Shown in pieces: positions 20,568-30,546 of a stretch of DNA of 64,000 bases. Below the pieces are notes generated by a model, which made no database searches, had not been told where the DNA came from, and saw only the letters and a program-made list of their open reading frames with translations. Source of the DNA: Comamonadaceae bacterium (GTDB taxonomy: Bacteria; Pseudomonadota; Gammaproteobacteria; Burkholderiales; Burkholderiaceae_C); contig CANFWI010000009.1 in the NCBI GenBank assembly GCA_947450675.1, forward strand, positions 1 to 64,000. The letters run 5' to 3'. Every line of letters begins with the position of its first letter. The first letter of the stretch is position 1. The translations under genes were made by a program, and so were the position numbers.

Positions 20568-21659
20568 CTACCGCAGCGCCACAGAAGCCGCCTCCAGTTT
20601 TAAGCGGAGTGCCGGCAGTGCTGCAAGCATGGCTGCCCTGCCCGCCTCAATGGCTTTCAGTCGGGCTGAAAAGTCAGCGCTTTTAAGCCCCACCAGCGAG
20701 GGCCGAATGATGAGGTCCGCATCTTTCAGCTCGTGCTGGTTGATGCTTCTGCCCATGATCGAAAAGGTCTGCAGCAAGATTTGCAAGGTGTCGTTGGCGG
20801 CGTTGTCTTCGGGCACGGTCGAGATGTCAACCGCAATCACCAGTTCGGCCCCCATTTGACGTGCAAAACGCACCGGCACCGGGGCCACCAAGCCGCCATC
20901 GACGTAGTCGCGCCCGCTGATCCGCACGGGCACAAAAACGCCAGGCACGGCACTCGATGCGCGTACGGCCATGCCGGTGTCGCCGCGCCGAAACAGCATG
21001 GCCTGCCCATTGCCCAAGTCGGTCGCGACCACGCCCAGCGGAATGCTCATTTGGTCGAGCAAGCGACCGCCCACGGCCTCGTTCACATAGCGGCCCAGCG
21101 CATCGCCGCGGAACATGCCGCGCCCGACCAAAGGCAGCATCCAGTCGGTGATGGCCACCTCTTCAATCGCCAAAGCGGCTTTTTGCAACTCGACACTGGA
21201 CTTGCCGCTGGCATACAGCGCGGCCACCAAACTACCGGCCGAGGTGCCTACAACGTAGGACGGGCGCAAACCCGCTTCTTCCAGCACAGCAATGACGCCG
21301 ACGTGCGCAAAGCCTTTGGCGGCGCCGCCGCCCAGTGCCAAGCCAATGCGCGGCATGCGTTTGGCCGCCACGGGCACGGGGGGTGCCTCCGGAGAGACAA
21401 CGGGTCCAACACCTAAGCCAGCACAACCTCCCATCAACAGCATCGAGCCAAGGGCAGCGCCACCCAACAAGCGGCGCAGAACGACTTTCAAGCGCTGAGA
21501 AGCGCTTGAAAGCAAGGCATCGGAGCGTGCACGCTCTGCGCACAGGGTCAGCGTTGCGTCCAACTTGGAGCGCAATAACCTTGCGTCAGCTTCGAGCACT
21601 TTAAAGTTATTAAGAATTATTCGCGTTTGCATTAAACTAGCTTCCATCGCAACTTTCAC
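20568..21659 (-). CDS. Patatin-like phospholipase family protein, probable lipoprotein
   Basis: GLALGGGAAKGFAHVGVIAVLEEAGL, GTSAGSLVAALYASG, DYVDGGLVAPVPV catalytic motifs; lipobox-like LLMGGC. Start uncertain. Confidence 0.9.
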   Translation of the reverse strand: MKVAMEASLMQTRIILNNFKVLEADARLLRSKLDATLTLCAERARSDALLSSASQRLKVVLRRLLGGAALGSMLLMGGCAGLGVGPVVSPEAPPVPVAAKRMPRIGLALGGGAAKGFAHVGVIAVLEEAGLRPSYVVGTSAGSLVAALYASGKSSVELQKAALAIEEVAITDWMLPLVGRGMFRGDALGRYVNEAVGGRLLDQMSIPLGVVATDLGNGQAMLFRRGDTGMAVRASSAVPGVFVPVRISGRDYVDGGLVAPVPVRFARQMGAELVIAVDISTVPEDNAANDTLQILLQTFSIMGRSINQHELKDADLIIRPSLVGLKSADFSARLKAIEAGRAAMLAALPALRLKLEAASVALR

Positions 21660-21670
21660 TCATCAAACCC

Positions 21671-22720
21671 ATGTCCAAAAAACCGCTTCTTGCCGGCCTT
21701 GTCACCGCTGCCCTGCTGAGCGTCACGGCCAGCGTTGTCGCTCAAGAGCAGGTGCTCAACCTCTATTCTGCCCGTCACTACCAAACAGATGAGGCGCTTT
21801 ACGGGAATTTCACCCAAGCCACCGGCATCAAAATCAACCGCGTGGACGCCGATGACGCCGGCATTCTGGCGCGCCTGAAAGCCGAAGGCGCTGCCTCGCC
21901 AGCCGATGTGGTCTTGCTGGTCGACGCCGCTCGGCTCGGTAAAGCCGACATGGACGGTCTGTTTCGCCCGATCAAGTCAGCGCTATTAGAAGCGGCCATT
22001 CCAGCTCAGCTGCGCGCCAAGCCGAGCGCTGAGGGCACCACTTGGTTCGGCTTTTCGACCCGCGCCCGCATCGTCGTGTACAACAAAATGCGGGTCAAAA
22101 AGACCGATGTTGACACCTACGAAGCCTTGGCCGACCCGAAGAACAAAGGCCTGCTGTGCACCCGCTCAGGCGCCCACCCCTACAACTTGTCCTTATTCGG
22201 TGCGGTCACCGAACACCTCGGCGAAGTCAAAACAGAAGCCTGGTTGAAAGGCCTGGTCGCCAACATGGCACGTGCGCCCAAAGGCGGCGACACCGACCAG
22301 ATCAAGGGTGTGGCCAGCGGCGAGTGCGGCGTGGCATTGACGAACAGCTATTACCTAGCGCGCATGATGCGGTCGACAGATCCGCAAGACAAGGCCATCG
22401 TTGAGAAAATCGGCGTGGTCTTTCCGAACCAACAAACTTGGGGCACCCACGTCAACGTGGCGGGCGCGGGCGTGGCCAAAAACGCCAAAAATCTAAGCAG
22501 CGCCGTGAAGTTCATGGAGTATTTGGCCAGCCCGGCCGCACAAAACTACTTTGCCGACGGCAACAACGAATGGCCTGCCGTGGCCGGCGTGAAGGTCAAC
22601 AACCCGGCCTTGCAAGCCATGACGGGCGGCAGCTTCAAGTCGGAAACCATCCCGATCAGCGCCGTCGCCAACAACCAGACCAAGGTGCAGCAAATGCTGG
22701 ACCGCGTCGGCTATAAATAA
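21671..22720 (+). CDS. Fe(3+) ABC transporter substrate-binding protein (FbpA/FutA-like)
   Basis: Signal peptide; QEQVLNLYSARHYQTDEALYGNFTQATGIKINRVDADDAGILARLKAEG, typical of ferric-binding periplasmic proteins. Confidence 0.9.
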   Translation: MSKKPLLAGLVTAALLSVTASVVAQEQVLNLYSARHYQTDEALYGNFTQATGIKINRVDADDAGILARLKAEGAASPADVVLLVDAARLGKADMDGLFRPIKSALLEAAIPAQLRAKPSAEGTTWFGFSTRARIVVYNKMRVKKTDVDTYEALADPKNKGLLCTRSGAHPYNLSLFGAVTEHLGEVKTEAWLKGLVANMARAPKGGDTDQIKGVASGECGVALTNSYYLARMMRSTDPQDKAIVEKIGVVFPNQQTWGTHVNVAGAGVAKNAKNLSSAVKFMEYLASPAAQNYFADGNNEWPAVAGVKVNNPALQAMTGGSFKSETIPISAVANNQTKVQQMLDRVGYK

Positions 22721-22826
22721 GGAATTGGGCGCAGCCGATGCGTGATAATTGAGTTGACGTTAACGTCAAGTCAGGTCCATCAAGGCGTCTGGCTTTTCAT
22801 TCCCTTTCACCCTTTTAGGATCACCC

Positions 22827-23585
22827 ATGGACATCGCAGGCAAGGTTTTCATCGTCACAGGCGGCGCATCAGGTCTCGGCGAGGGCACAGCCCGCATGCT
22901 GGCCGCCAACGGCGCCACGGTGGTGATTGCGGACATGCAAACTGACAAAGGCGAAGCCATCGCCAAAGACATCGGCGGTGCATTTGTGCGTTGCGATGTG
23001 AGCCAAGAAGCCGATGGCCAAGCCGTCGTCGCCAAAGCTGTGTCGCTCGGCAAACTGATGGGCTTGGTCAATTGCGCAGGCATTGCACCGGCCGAAAAAA
23101 CCGTCGGTAAAAACGGCGCGCATTCGTTGGCTTTGTTCAGCAAAACCATCACCGTCAACCTGATCGGCAGCTTCAACATGATCCGCTTGGCGGCTGAAGC
23201 CATGAGCCAGAACGAACCGGAGTCCACCGGCGAGCGCGGCGTGATGATCTCGACGGCATCGGTCGCCGCCTACGACGGCCAAATTGGCCAAGCTGCGTAC
23301 AGCGCGTCCAAAGGCGGCGTGGTCGGCATGACCTTGCCGATTGCCCGTGACTTGGCGCGCAACGGCATCCGCAACATGACCATCGCACCCGGCATTTTCG
23401 GCACGCCGATGATGTTTGGCATGCCGCAAGAAGTGCAAGACTCGTTGGCCGCCAGCGTGCCCTTTCCGTCACGTTTGGGCACGCCGCAAGACTACGCCAA
23501 ACTGGCCCGCCACATCATTGAAAACGAGATGCTCAACGGCGAAGTGATTCGTCTGGACGGCGCCATCCGCTTGGCACCGCGTTAA
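22827..23585 (+). CDS. SDR family NAD(P)-dependent oxidoreductase (3-hydroxyacyl-CoA dehydrogenase type 2-like)
   Basis: [67 protein letters not shown]. Confidence 0.92.
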   Translation: MDIAGKVFIVTGGASGLGEGTARMLAANGATVVIADMQTDKGEAIAKDIGGAFVRCDVSQEADGQAVVAKAVSLGKLMGLVNCAGIAPAEKTVGKNGAHSLALFSKTITVNLIGSFNMIRLAAEAMSQNEPESTGERGVMISTASVAAYDGQIGQAAYSASKGGVVGMTLPIARDLARNGIRNMTIAPGIFGTPMMFGMPQEVQDSLAASVPFPSRLGTPQDYAKLARHIIENEMLNGEVIRLDGAIRLAPR

Positions 23586-23612
23586 GCCAGCAACGCACGG
23601 CGCCATCTGACA

Positions 23613-25409
23613 ATGCCTGTGAGGTTTCTGGCCGCAGCAGGGCTCACTACCTTTCTGACGGCTTGTGCCGCATCACTGGCAGCGCAAGTCGAGCCTCAAA
23701 CCGCGCCCTTGCAGCCCGAGGAGGCGTCAGGCTACACCGAAAAGCCCGGCTGGGCGACCCGGCATTTTGCCGTGGCTGCGGCTCATCCGCTGGCCACCGA
23801 TGCGGGTTACAAGATCCTCAAAGCTGGCGGCTCCGCCATCGACGCAGCCATCGCTGTGCAGATGGTGCTGGGTCTGGTCGAGCCGCAATCGAGCGGCATC
23901 GGCGGTGGTTCTTTCTTGTTGCACCACGATGGCCAACGCAACATGACAGAGGCATTTGACGGTCGCGAGACGGCCCCGGCCGCCGCCAATGAGAATCTTT
24001 TTTTGAACCCCGACGGTAAGCCGGTGGGGTTTTATGAAGGCGTTGTCGGTGGCCGCGCCGTCGGTGTGCCAGGCACTGTGCAGATGCTGGAAGATGCGCA
24101 CCGCCAGCACGGCAAACTGCCATGGGCACAACTGTTCGCCCCGGCGATTGCGCTCGCCGAGCAAGGTTTTAAAGTGAGCGAGCGCCTGCACAGCTTGCTG
24201 GTCAGCGACGTTTATCTCAAAAAAGACCCCGTCGCCGCAGCGTATTTTTATGACGCGGCCGGCCTGCCCTGGCCCGTCGGTCATCTGTTGAAAAACCCCG
24301 AACTGGCGAGCGTTTTCAAGCGCATCGCCAGAGGAGGATCGAAGGCGTTGATGACCGGCGACATCGCCCAAGCCATCGTCGACAAGGTCCGCCAGCACCC
24401 GAGCAACCCCGGGCAACTGGCGTTGGCAGACTTGGCCGACTACCAAGCCAAAAAACGCGAACCGCTGTGCCATGACTACCGGGTGGCTCCCCGCGACTAC
24501 CGCATTTGCGGAATGCCGCCGCCGAGTTCCGGCGCGATAACCATCGGCCAAATGTTGGGCCTGCTGACCCACACGCCCGCGCAAGCCATGCCGTTGATGG
24601 ACGGCCTGCCCGATGCGCGTTGGCTGCACCTGTACACCGAAGCCTCGCGCCTGGCCTTTGCCGATCGCGACCAGTACATCGCAGACCCGGACTTTGTGCA
24701 AGCGCCCGGCGGCCACTGGATGAGCCTGCTTGAGCCCGGCTATCTGGCGGAACGAGCCCGGCTGATCGGCCCCCTGCGCATGACAACGGCTGCGGCCGGA
24801 ACGCCAGGCGCGGTCAAGACGAGTTATGCACCGATGCCCGAGCAGCCCGAACATGGCACCAGCCACATCAGCATCGTCGACGCCGACGGCAATGCGCTGG
24901 CCATGACCAGCACCATCGAAAATGCTTTTGGCTCGCGCCAGATGGTCAAAGGCTTTTTGCTCAACAACGAGCTCACCGACTTCAGTTTCACACCCCGTGA
25001 CGCCCAAGGCAGGCCGGTTGCCAACCGGGTCGAGCCCGGCAAGCGGCCGCGCTCGTCGATGGCACCCACACTGGTGTTTGACAAGGTCAACGGCGAGTTG
25101 ATGATGAGTGGCGGCAGTCCGGGCGGCGCGCTCATCATCCATTACACCGCCAAGCTGCTGTATGGCACGCTCAACTGGGAACTCGATGCGCAGCAAGCCA
25201 TCAACCTGCCCAACTTTGGCAGCCTCAACGGCATGACACTGCTGGAAGACCAGCGCTTTCCGGCCGCTACCGTTCAATCTCTGCGCCAACCGGGTGCGCA
25301 AGTACGAGAAGTGCCCATGACCAGCGGCTTGCAAGCGATTCAAAGAACCCCGTCGGGCTGGTTTGGCGGGGCCGATCCGCGCCGCGAAGGCATCGTTCAA
25401 GGCGACTGA
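23613..25409 (+). CDS. ggt: Gamma-glutamyltransferase
   Basis: 598 aa; HPLATDAGYKILKAGGSAIDAAIAVQMVLGLVEPQSSGIGGGSF, GTSHISIVDADGNALAMTSTIENAFGS, MSGGSPGG. Confidence 0.95.
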   Translation: MPVRFLAAAGLTTFLTACAASLAAQVEPQTAPLQPEEASGYTEKPGWATRHFAVAAAHPLATDAGYKILKAGGSAIDAAIAVQMVLGLVEPQSSGIGGGSFLLHHDGQRNMTEAFDGRETAPAAANENLFLNPDGKPVGFYEGVVGGRAVGVPGTVQMLEDAHRQHGKLPWAQLFAPAIALAEQGFKVSERLHSLLVSDVYLKKDPVAAAYFYDAAGLPWPVGHLLKNPELASVFKRIARGGSKALMTGDIAQAIVDKVRQHPSNPGQLALADLADYQAKKREPLCHDYRVAPRDYRICGMPPPSSGAITIGQMLGLLTHTPAQAMPLMDGLPDARWLHLYTEASRLAFADRDQYIADPDFVQAPGGHWMSLLEPGYLAERARLIGPLRMTTAAAGTPGAVKTSYAPMPEQPEHGTSHISIVDADGNALAMTSTIENAFGSRQMVKGFLLNNELTDFSFTPRDAQGRPVANRVEPGKRPRSSMAPTLVFDKVNGELMMSGGSPGGALIIHYTAKLLYGTLNWELDAQQAINLPNFGSLNGMTLLEDQRFPAATVQSLRQPGAQVREVPMTSGLQAIQRTPSGWFGGADPRREGIVQGD

Positions 25410-25473
25410 CCCACCGCCCAACAAATGCCGCGTCAAGGCTTTGTGATTAAATCAGCCCTCGACTTTTGCACCC

Positions 25474-27549
25474 ATGGCCATCCCACAATCATTCATCCAG
25501 GAACTCCTGTCCCGCACTGACGTGGTGGACATCGTTGGGCGCTATGTTCAGCTGAAAAAGGGTGGCGCCAACTTCATGGGGCTGTGCCCTTTCCACGGCG
25601 AAAAGTCGCCCTCCTTCTCCGTCAGCCCAGCTAAACAGTTCTATCACTGCTTTGGTTGCGGCAAAAATGGCAACGCCATCAGCTTCTTGATGGACCATGC
25701 CGGCATGACCTTCGTCGAAGCGGTTAAAGACTTGGCTCAGCAATACGGCTTGCAAGTCCCTGAAGACGACGTCAGCCCGCAAGACCGGGCCCGCGCCGCA
25801 CAAGTCCGCGAGCAGCAAGCCACGCTCACCAGCGTGCTCGAAAAAGCCGCCGTAGCCTACGCCAAACAATTGAAAATTTCACCGCGCGCCGTCGACTACT
25901 TCAAAGGCCGCGGTTTGTCGGGCGACATCGCCAAAACCTTTGGCCTCGGCTACGCGCCCGAAGGCTGGCGCAGTTTGGCGAGTATTTTTGCCGACTACAA
26001 CGACCCGCTGCTGGTCGATAGCGGCCTCGTCATCACCGGTGAGCCCGGCGAAGAAAACCAGGCGGGTGAGACCAAACGCTACGACCGTTTTCGAGATCGG
26101 GTCATGTTCCCGATCCGCAACGTCAAGGGCGAATGCATCGGCTTTGGCGGCCGCGTGTTGGGCGACGACAAACCCAAATACCTGAACTCGCCAGAGACGC
26201 CGGTGTTCAGCAAAGGGCGCGAACTCTACGGCCTGTTTGAAGCCCGCACCGCCTTGCGCGAACACGGCTTTGCCTTGGTGACCGAAGGCTATATGGATGT
26301 TGTGGCACTGGCCCAACTCGGCTTCGCCAACACCGTGGCCACGCTGGGCACCGCCTGCACAGCAGACCACATTCAAAAACTGTTTCGCTTCACCGACGCT
26401 GTCGTCTTCAGCTTTGACGGCGACAGCGCCGGGCGCCGTGCAGCCCGCAAGGCGCTAGAGGCCGCCCTGCCTTTTGCCAGCGATGTGCGCAGCGTCAAGT
26501 TCTTATTTTTACCAGCCGAACACGACCCCGACAGCTACATCCGTGCGCACGGCCAAGAAGGTTTTGCCAGCATGGTCAAGCAAGCCGTGCCGCTCAGCCG
26601 CTTCATGATCGAAGCCGCCAGCGACGCCTGCGACATGAGCACCGCCGAAGGCCGCGCCCACATGGCCAGCAATGCGCGCGTGCTGTGGAGCCTGCTGCCC
26701 GACGGCGCACTGAAGCGCCAGTTGCTGGCCGAGATCGCCGACCAAGTGCAAATCGACAGCCGTGAATTGCTGCAACTCTGGCAACCGGCCGCACCTTACA
26801 AAAGCGGCCAGCGCAACAACAATTTCAACCCCAGCGCCAGCGGCAAAAGCTTCAAGGCCGGCACTAAAAATGCAGCCGACCGGACACCCCAACCCGAAGC
26901 GCCTGACTACAGCTACGCCTATGGCCCAGCGGGCGACGACGCCGACTACAACAGCTCCGAACCTGACTCGTACGGATCGAACGATTCACACGGCTTCAGC
27001 AGTCCCAGCAACTCGACCTTCAAACCCTCTGACGGCCAATTCTCCAGCCGATTTCCCAGCAAAAAAGGCAGCGCATCAGGCGGCTACAGCAGCTATGGCG
27101 ACAGGGCTTCAGCAGCGCGCCCACGCCGAATCGCTGGCCGCATTTTGTCAGCCAGCCGCGAAGACCGCGTGCTGCGCGCCTTGCTGACCGAGTCGCAAGC
27201 TTGGGACAAGCTCAACCACGACGAGCATGCTTTGCTATCCGGCTTGCCCGCGCCGCACGGCCCGCTCTTTGTCTGGCTTGAAAGCCAGCTGCACGAGCAT
27301 GGCCCCCAGCCGTGGGCCGCTCTGCGCGAAGGACTGCGTGAGCATGCGCATGAGAATTACGCGCTCAACCAATTGGCACAAATTCCCGAAGGCATCGAAT
27401 CCGACTGGACCGAGGTACGCAGCATTCTGGACCAGTTGAGCCGGCTGGCAAGGCAAGTTGAAATGCAAGACTTGGCCCTGCGCGCCAACACCGACCCGAC
27501 CGCCTTGGCGCGTTACCGCGAACTGGCAGCCCTGCAAAAACCCGCCTAA
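25474..27549 (+). CDS. dnaG: DNA primase
   Basis: 691 aa; CPFHGEKSPSFSVSPAKQFYHCFGCGKNGNAISFLM zinc finger, TOPRIM EGYMDVVALAQLG...SFDGDSAGRRAA; followed by rpoD. Confidence 0.97.
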   Translation: MAIPQSFIQELLSRTDVVDIVGRYVQLKKGGANFMGLCPFHGEKSPSFSVSPAKQFYHCFGCGKNGNAISFLMDHAGMTFVEAVKDLAQQYGLQVPEDDVSPQDRARAAQVREQQATLTSVLEKAAVAYAKQLKISPRAVDYFKGRGLSGDIAKTFGLGYAPEGWRSLASIFADYNDPLLVDSGLVITGEPGEENQAGETKRYDRFRDRVMFPIRNVKGECIGFGGRVLGDDKPKYLNSPETPVFSKGRELYGLFEARTALREHGFALVTEGYMDVVALAQLGFANTVATLGTACTADHIQKLFRFTDAVVFSFDGDSAGRRAARKALEAALPFASDVRSVKFLFLPAEHDPDSYIRAHGQEGFASMVKQAVPLSRFMIEAASDACDMSTAEGRAHMASNARVLWSLLPDGALKRQLLAEIADQVQIDSRELLQLWQPAAPYKSGQRNNNFNPSASGKSFKAGTKNAADRTPQPEAPDYSYAYGPAGDDADYNSSEPDSYGSNDSHGFSSPSNSTFKPSDGQFSSRFPSKKGSASGGYSSYGDRASAARPRRIAGRILSASREDRVLRALLTESQAWDKLNHDEHALLSGLPAPHGPLFVWLESQLHEHGPQPWAALREGLREHAHENYALNQLAQIPEGIESDWTEVRSILDQLSRLARQVEMQDLALRANTDPTALARYRELAALQKPA

Positions 27550-27574
27550 AAACAGGGTTTCGAGGGCCTTGAAG

Positions 27575-27604
27575 TTGCCTCAAAAATAAGCATCTGGGTA
27601 TAAT
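27575..27604 (+). promoter_or_regulatory. Predicted sigma-70-type promoter for rpoD
   Basis: TTGCCT (27575-27580), 18-nt spacer, TATAAT (27599-27604). Confidence 0.55.
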
Positions 27605-27739
27605 CCAAACTTAACGCTACGGCAAGCGCGAGAGCAGCACCTCCGGCACCGGCTCCCCGCACAACGGGACCTCTTTGGTACAGAGCCATTTTTTCCGCAA
27701 GGACTGCATCCCAAATGTTCGCCCAAACAACTTGCCATC

Positions 27740-27769
27740 ATGCCCAGCCAGCCGGTTTGGGCATTTTTT
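27740..27769 (+). terminator. Terminator-like hairpin in the rpoD leader (possible attenuator)
   Basis: ATGCCCA-gccagccggtt-TGGGCAT followed by TTTTT, between the predicted promoter and the rpoD ATG. Confidence 0.5.
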
Positions 27770-27890
27770 GCGCCCGCATGGACGCCTGCTCAGTTTCAAG
27801 CCATCTTTGCCGATGGACCTGAAATTTATGCACAGTCTGTCGTCAGGCGCTTTGTTGTGAAAAAGTTTTTTAAGACACCTGGAGCTCGCC

Positions 27891-30332
27891 ATGCCTGTTC
27901 AAAAGTCCAAGAAGCCCGTCAAGCCTGTCGCCCAAGCGGCTGCCAAGAAACCTGCTGCCAAAACAGCGGTCAAGGCGGTGCTCAAAGCAGCAACGAATTC
28001 AACCAAGCCCCGCGCCAAGGTTGAAATCTCCAAAAAGGCCGTCATATCCAACAAAGCAACTGACCGACCTGCCCCAGCGGGCAAAGCGTCTGTCAAATCC
28101 GAGAAGATCCTGAAGAAAGAAACGTCCGTGCCGTCCAAGACCAGCCCTACAGTCAAACCAGTCGCCGTCCGAGTGACCGCCAAAGAAGCAGCCCTCAAGG
28201 CCGCGCCTGTTGCAGCCGCAGCAGAAACGCCTGCTAAGAAAAAGCCCGGCCGCCCTCCCAAGAACCCCGCCGCCGAAGGCGACTCGCCAGCTGCTGGCGC
28301 CAAGCGCGGCCGCAAGCCAAAGGCCTCCCTCAAAGGTGACGGCGACGAAGACATGTCGGACATCGAAGACGACTTGGTCGGCGAACCGGTGGTGGAAACG
28401 ACCGAGAAGGTCAAGCCGCTGCGGATGAAAATCAGCAAGTCCAAAGAACGCGCTTTGATGAAAGAGTTCGGCCTCGACGAAGCCGTGCTGTCTGAAGAAG
28501 ACATGCTGAAGCGCCGCCAGCGTCTGAAAATTCTGATCAAGCTCGGCAAGACGCGCGGTTACTTGACGCATGGCGAAATTTCCGATCACCTTCCCGACAA
28601 ATTGGTCGACGCCGAAACGCTGGAAGTCGTTGTCAACATGCTCAGCGACATGGACGTTGCCGTTTTCGAGCAAGCACCTGACGCGGAAACCTTGTTGCTG
28701 AACAACACCGGTTCAACCGTCGCAACCGAAGAAGAAGCTGAAGAGCAAGCCGAGGCAGCGCTCTCCACCGTCGACAGCGAGTTTGGCCGCACCACCGACC
28801 CCGTCCGCATGTACATGCGCGAAATGGGCACGGTCGAGTTGCTGACCCGCGAAGGCGAGATCGAGATCGCCAAGCGCATCGAAGGCGGCCTCATGCGCAT
28901 GATGGAAGCCATCTCAGAAAGCCCAGCGACGATTGCTGAAATCTTGCGTCTGGCCGAAGAAATTCGCGAAGGCAAGATCGTCATCTCCACCGTGGTCGAC
29001 GGTTTTTCGAACCCCAACGAAGCCGACGATTACGTGGCCGAGGAAGACTTCGACGAATTCGATGAAGAAGACGACGACGACGGCAAGGGCGGCTCCAAAG
29101 CGCTGACCAAAAAACTCGAAGAGCTCAAAAAAGAAGCCCTCAGCCGCTTTGACAAAATTGCCCAGCACTTTGAGAAAGTCCATAAGACCTACGACAAAGA
29201 AGGCTACGGCACGCCGACCTACTTGAAGTCGCAAAAAGCCCTCAGCGATGAGCTGATGACGGTTCGCTTCACGGCCAAGTCGATTGAGAAATTGTGCGAT
29301 TTGCTGCGCGGCCAAGTGCTTGACGTTCGCAAAAAAGAACGCGAACTGCGCCGCATCATTGTGGACAAGTGCGGCATGCCGCAAGAAACTTTCGTCAAAG
29401 ATTTCCCACCCAATTTGCTCAACCTGAAATGGGTTGAAAAGCAAGTCGCGTCCAACAAGCCTTGGTCCGTGGTGATGGCTCGGAACATCCCACCGATTCA
29501 AGAGCTGCAAACCAACCTGGCCGAACTGCAATCACGCGTGGTCGTGCCTTTGACCCACCTCAAAGACATCAACAAGCGCATGAACGAAGGCGAGACCAAC
29601 TCGCGTGACGCCAAGAAAGAAATGATCGAGGCCAACTTGCGTTTGGTCATCTCGATCGCTAAAAAATACACCAACCGGGGTTTGCAGTTCTTGGACTTGA
29701 TCCAAGAAGGCAACATCGGCCTGATGAAGGCGGTCGACAAGTTTGAATACCGTCGCGGCTACAAATTCTCGACTTACGCCACGTGGTGGATTCGTCAGGC
29801 CATCACGCGTTCGATCGCTGATCAGGCCCGCACCATCCGTATCCCGGTGCACATGATCGAGACCATCAACAAGATGAACCGTCTGTCACGCCAGCATTTG
29901 CAAGAGTTTGGCTTTGAGCCAGACGCCAGCGTGTTGGCCGAGAAGATGGAGATTCCTGAAGAGAAAATCCGCAAGATCATGAAGATCGCCAAAGAGCCGA
30001 TCTCCATGGAAACGCCGATCGGTGACGACGATGATTCACATCTGGGCGACTTCATCGAAGACGCGGCCAACACCGCCCCTCTCGAAGCAGCGATGCAAGC
30101 GGGTCTGCGCGACGTGGTCAAAGACATCCTCGACAGCCTGACACCCCGCGAAGCCAAAGTGCTGCGCATGCGCTTCGGCATCGAAATGTCGACCGACCAC
30201 ACGCTGGAAGAAGTCGGCAAGCAGTTCGACGTGACGCGTGAACGGATTCGCCAAATCGAAGCCAAGGCTTTGCGCAAGCTCAAGCACCCGAGCCGCAGTG
30301 ACAAACTGCGCAGCTTCATCGACACGATGTAA
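27891..30332 (+). CDS. rpoD: RNA polymerase primary sigma factor RpoD (sigma-70) with lysine-rich N-terminal extension
   Basis: Region 2 ([76 protein letters not shown]) and region 4 ([33 protein letters not shown]). Confidence 0.97.
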   Translation: MPVQKSKKPVKPVAQAAAKKPAAKTAVKAVLKAATNSTKPRAKVEISKKAVISNKATDRPAPAGKASVKSEKILKKETSVPSKTSPTVKPVAVRVTAKEAALKAAPVAAAAETPAKKKPGRPPKNPAAEGDSPAAGAKRGRKPKASLKGDGDEDMSDIEDDLVGEPVVETTEKVKPLRMKISKSKERALMKEFGLDEAVLSEEDMLKRRQRLKILIKLGKTRGYLTHGEISDHLPDKLVDAETLEVVVNMLSDMDVAVFEQAPDAETLLLNNTGSTVATEEEAEEQAEAALSTVDSEFGRTTDPVRMYMREMGTVELLTREGEIEIAKRIEGGLMRMMEAISESPATIAEILRLAEEIREGKIVISTVVDGFSNPNEADDYVAEEDFDEFDEEDDDDGKGGSKALTKKLEELKKEALSRFDKIAQHFEKVHKTYDKEGYGTPTYLKSQKALSDELMTVRFTAKSIEKLCDLLRGQVLDVRKKERELRRIIVDKCGMPQETFVKDFPPNLLNLKWVEKQVASNKPWSVVMARNIPPIQELQTNLAELQSRVVVPLTHLKDINKRMNEGETNSRDAKKEMIEANLRLVISIAKKYTNRGLQFLDLIQEGNIGLMKAVDKFEYRRGYKFSTYATWWIRQAITRSIADQARTIRIPVHMIETINKMNRLSRQHLQEFGFEPDASVLAEKMEIPEEKIRKIMKIAKEPISMETPIGDDDDSHLGDFIEDAANTAPLEAAMQAGLRDVVKDILDSLTPREAKVLRMRFGIEMSTDHTLEEVGKQFDVTRERIRQIEAKALRKLKHPSRSDKLRSFIDTM

Positions 30333-30358
30333 CTGAGCTCAGCGTTCTCAGCGCCCAA

Positions 30359-30396
30359 AGCGCCTGCAGCCTTTACGGTTGCAGGCGCTTTTTTTT
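30359..30396 (+). terminator. Rho-independent terminator of rpoD
   Basis: AGCGCCTGCA-gcctttacggt-TGCAGGCGCT followed by a T-run; a second perfect hairpin ATACGCTT-TTT-AAGCGTAT follows at 30397-30415. Confidence 0.9.
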
Positions 30397-30546
30397 ATAC
30401 GCTTTTTAAGCGTATGCAGTTCCCACGCCGGCAGGAGGCTTGCGCTGACATATTTTTCTCAAAGATCTCTGAGACTAGGTGTTCATCGGCATCCGAAACC
30501 AACTCGCAGTGAGGTGGTTCGAATCAGCTTCACCTGAGGACTCTTC

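Noticed and set aside
23727-25436. 569-aa minus-strand ORF antisense to the whole ggt gene
   Set aside because: The plus-strand frame encodes an unmistakable gamma-glutamyltransferase; the antisense translation has no recognisable motifs and fits a high-GC codon-bias shadow ORF.
27675-27860. 61-aa ORF in the rpoD leader
   Set aside because: No RBS or family signature, and it overlaps the terminator-like hairpin; more likely a non-coding leader.
30516-30525. GGTTCGAATC resembling a tRNA T-loop
   Set aside because: The flanks (aggtg / agctt) do not form the T-stem, and no acceptor or anticodon arm could be found; coincidental match.
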